From Actinomycetes bacterium (lineage in GTDB: Bacteria > Actinomycetota > Coriobacteriia > WRKU01 > WQUG01): 7,969 nucleotides of DNA. The notes below the pieces were generated by a model that saw only the letters and a program-made list of their open reading frames with translations, ran no database searches and had not been told where the DNA came from. Position numbers and translations under genes: made by a program. Below are positions 6,210-7,969 of the stretch, in pieces (within the stretch, counting starts at the first letter, position 1; the number at the start of each line of letters is the position of its first letter). Where the stretch lies: positions 1 to 7,969 of the forward strand of contig JAIRWZ010000026.1 in NCBI GenBank assembly GCA_031268615.1. The letters run 5' to 3'.

Positions 6210-6271
6210 GTACGTCCATACCGGAGCTGTTCACCGCAAGGCGCCGTTACTGGTCTGGGCGTACTCACTTC
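6203..6271. terminator. 69-bp hairpin repeat, copy 2: probable bidirectional terminator and inverted motif pair
   Basis: Left arm GAAGTGAGTACGTCCATACC (6203-6222, identical to copy 1) pairs with right arm GGTCTGGGCGTACTCACTTC (6252-6271) at 18 of 20 positions, with one G-U pair and one mismatch, around a 29-nt loop that keeps GGCGCC. The left arm contains the TGA of the oxidoreductase remnant. The right arm contains, on the minus strand, the TGA of the second fic gene, so the element marks the end of both convergent genes. Confidence 0.7.
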
Positions 6272-7398
6272 TGGTTCGTTATCAGGCGGTAGCTAACAGA
6301 GCGCCCACCGGCCTCTTCCTGTTCCAGAATGTTTTTCTTCATCAAATCTTTAATGTCGCGCAGTGCCGTGTCGTGCGAGACTTTCGTCAGCTTTGCCCAC
6401 TTCGCAGTCGTCAGCCTGCCGTCAAAACTACTCAGCAGCAAGTTTATGACTTTTCGCTGACGGGCATTCAAATCTGCGTCCTCGTTTTGATCCCAGAACC
6501 TCGCGCGCCACGCCACGTCATTCAGCCGGGCAGCGCTGTCCGTCAAGGCATGTTTCAGGCAATCCAGGTACCAACGCAGCCATGCCGTGATATCTCCGGA
6601 ACTGTATTGTTCCTGTTTCAATATTTCATAATATTCTGCCTGTTCACGCATGATTTGTGTCGATAAACTGTAGTAGCGATCCAAACTGCCGTCAGAGCGC
6701 GCCAACAGCAGCTCTGAGAGGGCGCGCGCCAGACGCCCGTTGCCATCATCAAAGGGATGAATGACGACAAACCAAAAGTGGGCAACGCCCGATTTAATAA
6801 CCAGATCCAGATCGTCAGCTTCGTTGACCCAACGCAGAAACTGACGCATCTCGTTGGGAACCTGTTTCGCGGGAGGCGCTTCGTAGTGGACGTGTTCGTG
6901 CCCATGGGAGCCCGATACAATTTGCATCTCGCTATCCCGCCAGCCTGCTACCTTTATCGCATGTAATCCGCTGCGTCCCGTTGGAAACATGGCGCCGTGC
7001 CAGGCAAATAATCGCTCAGCAGTTACTGGCGCACAGTAATCGCGCGTCGCGTCCAGCATGATATCAACCATACCATTGACCTCCCGTGAAGGAGATGATT
7101 GCTGCAATCGGGAATCCTGCCCGCGCGTTATTCCCGCCGTCTCTACGCCCAGTCGGCGTGCAACTGACGAGCGCACCTGATTGCTATCCAGTCGTTCGCC
7201 TTCGATAGCAGCGGAATGGACTATATCATCCGACAGAACATCGGCAGCCGTCTGTTGCCGCAAGTGAAATCCCATGGCAGCCAACTGACCGACAATACGG
7301 CCTTGCTTGAGACGAACCTCGCCCAAGGTAACTGCCAGCGCCCGGTCGTTCCACGTCAGCCGTGGCCAGCTATCATATTGGTAAATGTATTTCCGCAT
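6265..7398 (-). CDS. Class II Fic family protein with N-terminal DUF4172-type domain (second fic gene)
   Basis: A 377-residue probable AMP transferase, of a different subfamily from the first fic gene. The N-terminus YIYQYDSWPRLTWN and the following helices are typical of the DUF4172 domain found in front of Fic. The inhibitory motif SAAIEG (62-67) is N-terminal to the core, as in class II proteins. The active-site loop is HPFDDGNGRLAR (214-225), with His214, Asp218 and GNGR intact. Residues about 308-372 (LNARQRKVINLLLSSF...SHDTALRDIKDLMKKNIL) look like a winged helix, so DNA binding or autoregulation is plausible. ATG 7398 is the natural start for the family; GGA lies six bases upstream in a weak ribosome site. 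A promoter embedded in a palindrome lies about 75-105 bp upstream. The stop codon is inside the right arm of hairpin copy 2, suggesting that the present 3' end was set by, or co-evolved with, the repeat. The target protein is unknown. Confidence 0.9.
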   Translation of the reverse strand: MRKYIYQYDSWPRLTWNDRALAVTLGEVRLKQGRIVGQLAAMGFHLRQQTAADVLSDDIVHSAAIEGERLDSNQVRSSVARRLGVETAGITRGQDSRLQQSSPSREVNGMVDIMLDATRDYCAPVTAERLFAWHGAMFPTGRSGLHAIKVAGWRDSEMQIVSGSHGHEHVHYEAPPAKQVPNEMRQFLRWVNEADDLDLVIKSGVAHFWFVVIHPFDDGNGRLARALSELLLARSDGSLDRYYSLSTQIMREQAEYYEILKQEQYSSGDITAWLRWYLDCLKHALTDSAARLNDVAWRARFWDQNEDADLNARQRKVINLLLSSFDGRLTTAKWAKLTKVSHDTALRDIKDLMKKNILEQEEAGGRSVSYRLITNQK

Positions 7399-7471
7399 GC
7401 GTTATCCATTCCCGACATTCATTGCATGGTGCCCGTTCCTGCATTTCAGTTTCTTGCGTCGAATAAGAGTC

Positions 7472-7502
7472 ATATTCTACGCAAATATGCGTAGAATATC
7501 AA
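7472..7502 (-). promoter_or_regulatory. Promoter of the second fic gene embedded in a 28-bp perfect palindrome
   Basis: ATATTCTACGCA (7472-7483), AATA, TGCGTAGAATAT (7488-7499) is a perfect 12+12 bp inverted repeat. On the minus strand -35 TTGATA (7502-7497) and -10 TAGAAT (7479-7474) lie 17 bp apart, each one base from consensus, so the palindrome spans the whole promoter. A dimeric repressor bound here would block RNA polymerase. The Fic protein's own winged helix is a candidate. The predicted leader is about 70 nt. Confidence 0.75.
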
Positions 7503-7539
7503 GTTCGCGTTGCACGGCGGGCAATGAATCGTTGCAAGT

Positions 7540-7553
7540 CTGGACGTGCTCAC
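7540..7553 (+). repeat. Single intergenic copy of dispersed motif TGGRCGTRCTCAC
   Basis: CTGGACGTGCTCAC, extended to GTCTGGACGTGCTCACTTC (7538-7556), matches the right hairpin arms closely. No partner arm lies nearby, so this is an unpaired copy in the gap between the second fic gene and the broken toxin-antitoxin locus. Confidence 0.7.
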
Positions 7554-7626
7554 TTCCCAATGCTTTCTGTCGTTTCTACCCCCGCATCTCTTCAGTTTCT
7601 GGCCTCCACCGCCATCGCCTCCGAAG

Positions 7627-7655
7627 GCTACAAATACTATGTGCGCACATATAAT
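7627..7655 (+). promoter_or_regulatory. Promoter of the broken toxin-antitoxin locus
   Basis: A perfect -10 box TATAAT lies at 7650-7655. The hexamer 17 bp upstream, GCTACA (7627-7632), matches the -35 consensus at only three of six bases, so activity may depend on the -10 box. The distance to the antitoxin ATG at 7696 is normal. Confidence 0.5.
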
Positions 7656-7681
7656 GTCTATCAGAAACGCCCCGATAGACA
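7638..7681. promoter_or_regulatory. Operator-like palindrome and leader inverted repeat of the toxin-antitoxin locus
   Basis: TATGTGCGCACATA (7638-7651) is a perfect 14-bp palindrome touching the -10 box, the usual place for an antitoxin operator. Directly downstream, TGTCTATC (7655-7662) and GATAGACA (7674-7681) form a second perfect inverted repeat with an 11-nt centre. It could be another operator or a hairpin in the transcript leader. Confidence 0.6.
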
Positions 7682-7695
7682 GAGAGGTGGTCACC

Positions 7696-7770
7696 ATGCC
7701 AAACATAACCCTTAGCATAGACGACGACCGGTTAACAAAGGGACGCGCCTACGCCCAACAACGCAACACA
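7696..7770 (+). pseudogene. VapB-type antitoxin, 5' fragment
   Basis: The first 25 codons read MPNITLSIDDDRLTKGRAYA and QQRNT, the start of a ribbon-helix-helix-type antitoxin of the VapB class (DNA-binding strand and first helix). A good Shine-Dalgarno sequence (AGAGGTGG, five bases before ATG) and the upstream promoter/operator remain. After this point homology switches to the middle of the toxin gene in another frame. The antitoxin has therefore lost its C-terminal toxin-binding part. If translated, the frame gives a 63-residue chimera ending at 7887 with a meaningless tail. Only about half of the DNA-binding domain is left, so function is unlikely. Confidence 0.75.
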
Positions 7771-7772
7771 CC

Positions 7773-7969
7773 CAAGAAGACACCATTATTCTCTCGACAC
7801 AGGCATTGCAGGAATTCTACAACACCTGCACCCGCAAGCTGCACATCCAGCCGCTCGCTGCAAAAAGCTGACCGAAACCGCAGCTGAAAACGACACAGTC
7901 GTCGTCAATGCTGACCTCATCAGCAAAGCCATCGACCTGCATATACAGGAACAACTCTCAATCTGGGAT
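7773..7969 (+). pseudogene. VapC-type PIN-domain toxin, fragment with frameshift (runs off window)
   Basis: Frame 7773 onwards reads QEDTIILSTQALQEFYNTC and then TRKLHIQPLAAKS followed by TGA. A second frame from 7862 continues KKLTETAAENDTVVVNADLI and on to QEQLSIWD at the window edge. Together they follow the PIN-domain toxin pattern: STQALQEFYN carries the conserved Glu and SIWD a conserved Asp. The N-terminal 40 or so residues, with the first catalytic Asp, are missing because of the deletion joining it to the antitoxin. The frame change fits loss of one A in the run of five at 7862-7866. The toxin is therefore doubly inactivated. These genes normally encode ribonucleases that cleave tRNA or rRNA. 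Confidence 0.78.

Noticed and set aside
4713..6271. Integron attC sites
   Set aside because: The 69-bp size, imperfect inverted arms and changing downstream genes are reminiscent of attC, but no GTTRRRY core is present at the arm ends and no integrase is visible.
4713..6271. Miniature transposon or IS ends
   Set aside because: No target-site duplications could be seen around either hairpin, the second hairpin copy is explained by duplication of the oxidoreductase 3' end, and no transposase is present.

Overview
The window is about 8 kb of bacterial DNA of moderate G+C content with clear Shine-Dalgarno sites and sigma70-type promoters. No marker gene fixes the taxon. The heterodimeric ABC exporter pair resembles those of Gram-positive bacteria (low-GC Firmicutes or moderate-GC Actinobacteria), but this is only a guess. 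The left third carries an ordinary-looking transporter operon. The rest looks like an accessory island of toxin-type genes, gene remnants and repeats.

Left part (1-2510, minus strand): a two-gene operon for an ABC exporter with fused membrane and ATPase domains. It has a strong promoter (TTGACA, 17 bp, TATAGT) with a perfect 8+8 bp inverted repeat over the -10 box, and a C-rich leader with repeated heptamers. The first gene is complete (672 aa) and has two in-frame repeat tracts: an N-terminal hexanucleotide tract and a 16-residue repeat inserted into the ATPase domain. The second gene starts 15 bp later and runs off the left edge.

Middle and right (2562-7969): genes alternate in direction. 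A class II Fic protein (minus) is followed by a flavodoxin-fold NAD(P)H oxidoreductase (plus), a YhcG/DUF1016 PD-(D/E)XK nuclease (minus), an internally deleted second copy of the oxidoreductase (plus), a second and unrelated class II Fic protein with an N-terminal DUF4172-type domain (minus), and a broken VapBC-like toxin-antitoxin pair (plus) at the right edge. The two oxidoreductase copies are direct repeats flanking yhcG. Each ends in the same roughly 69 bp hairpin, whose left arm contains the oxidoreductase stop codon. In the second copy the right arm also supplies the stop codon of the convergent fic gene.

The hairpin arms belong to a short dispersed motif (consensus GGTMTGGRCGTRCTCACTTC; core TGGRCGTRCTCAC). 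It occurs seven times in the window: two inverted pairs at convergent gene ends, two single copies inside genes and one in an intergenic region. Inverted pairs as terminators plus single copies inside genes is the pattern known for DNA uptake sequences and some palindromic repeat families. This is the observation most worth following up. Several toxin-type genes also keep well-formed palindromic operator/promoter regions (3838-3878, 7472-7502, 7638-7681), which suggests autoregulated or repressed stress/defence modules.
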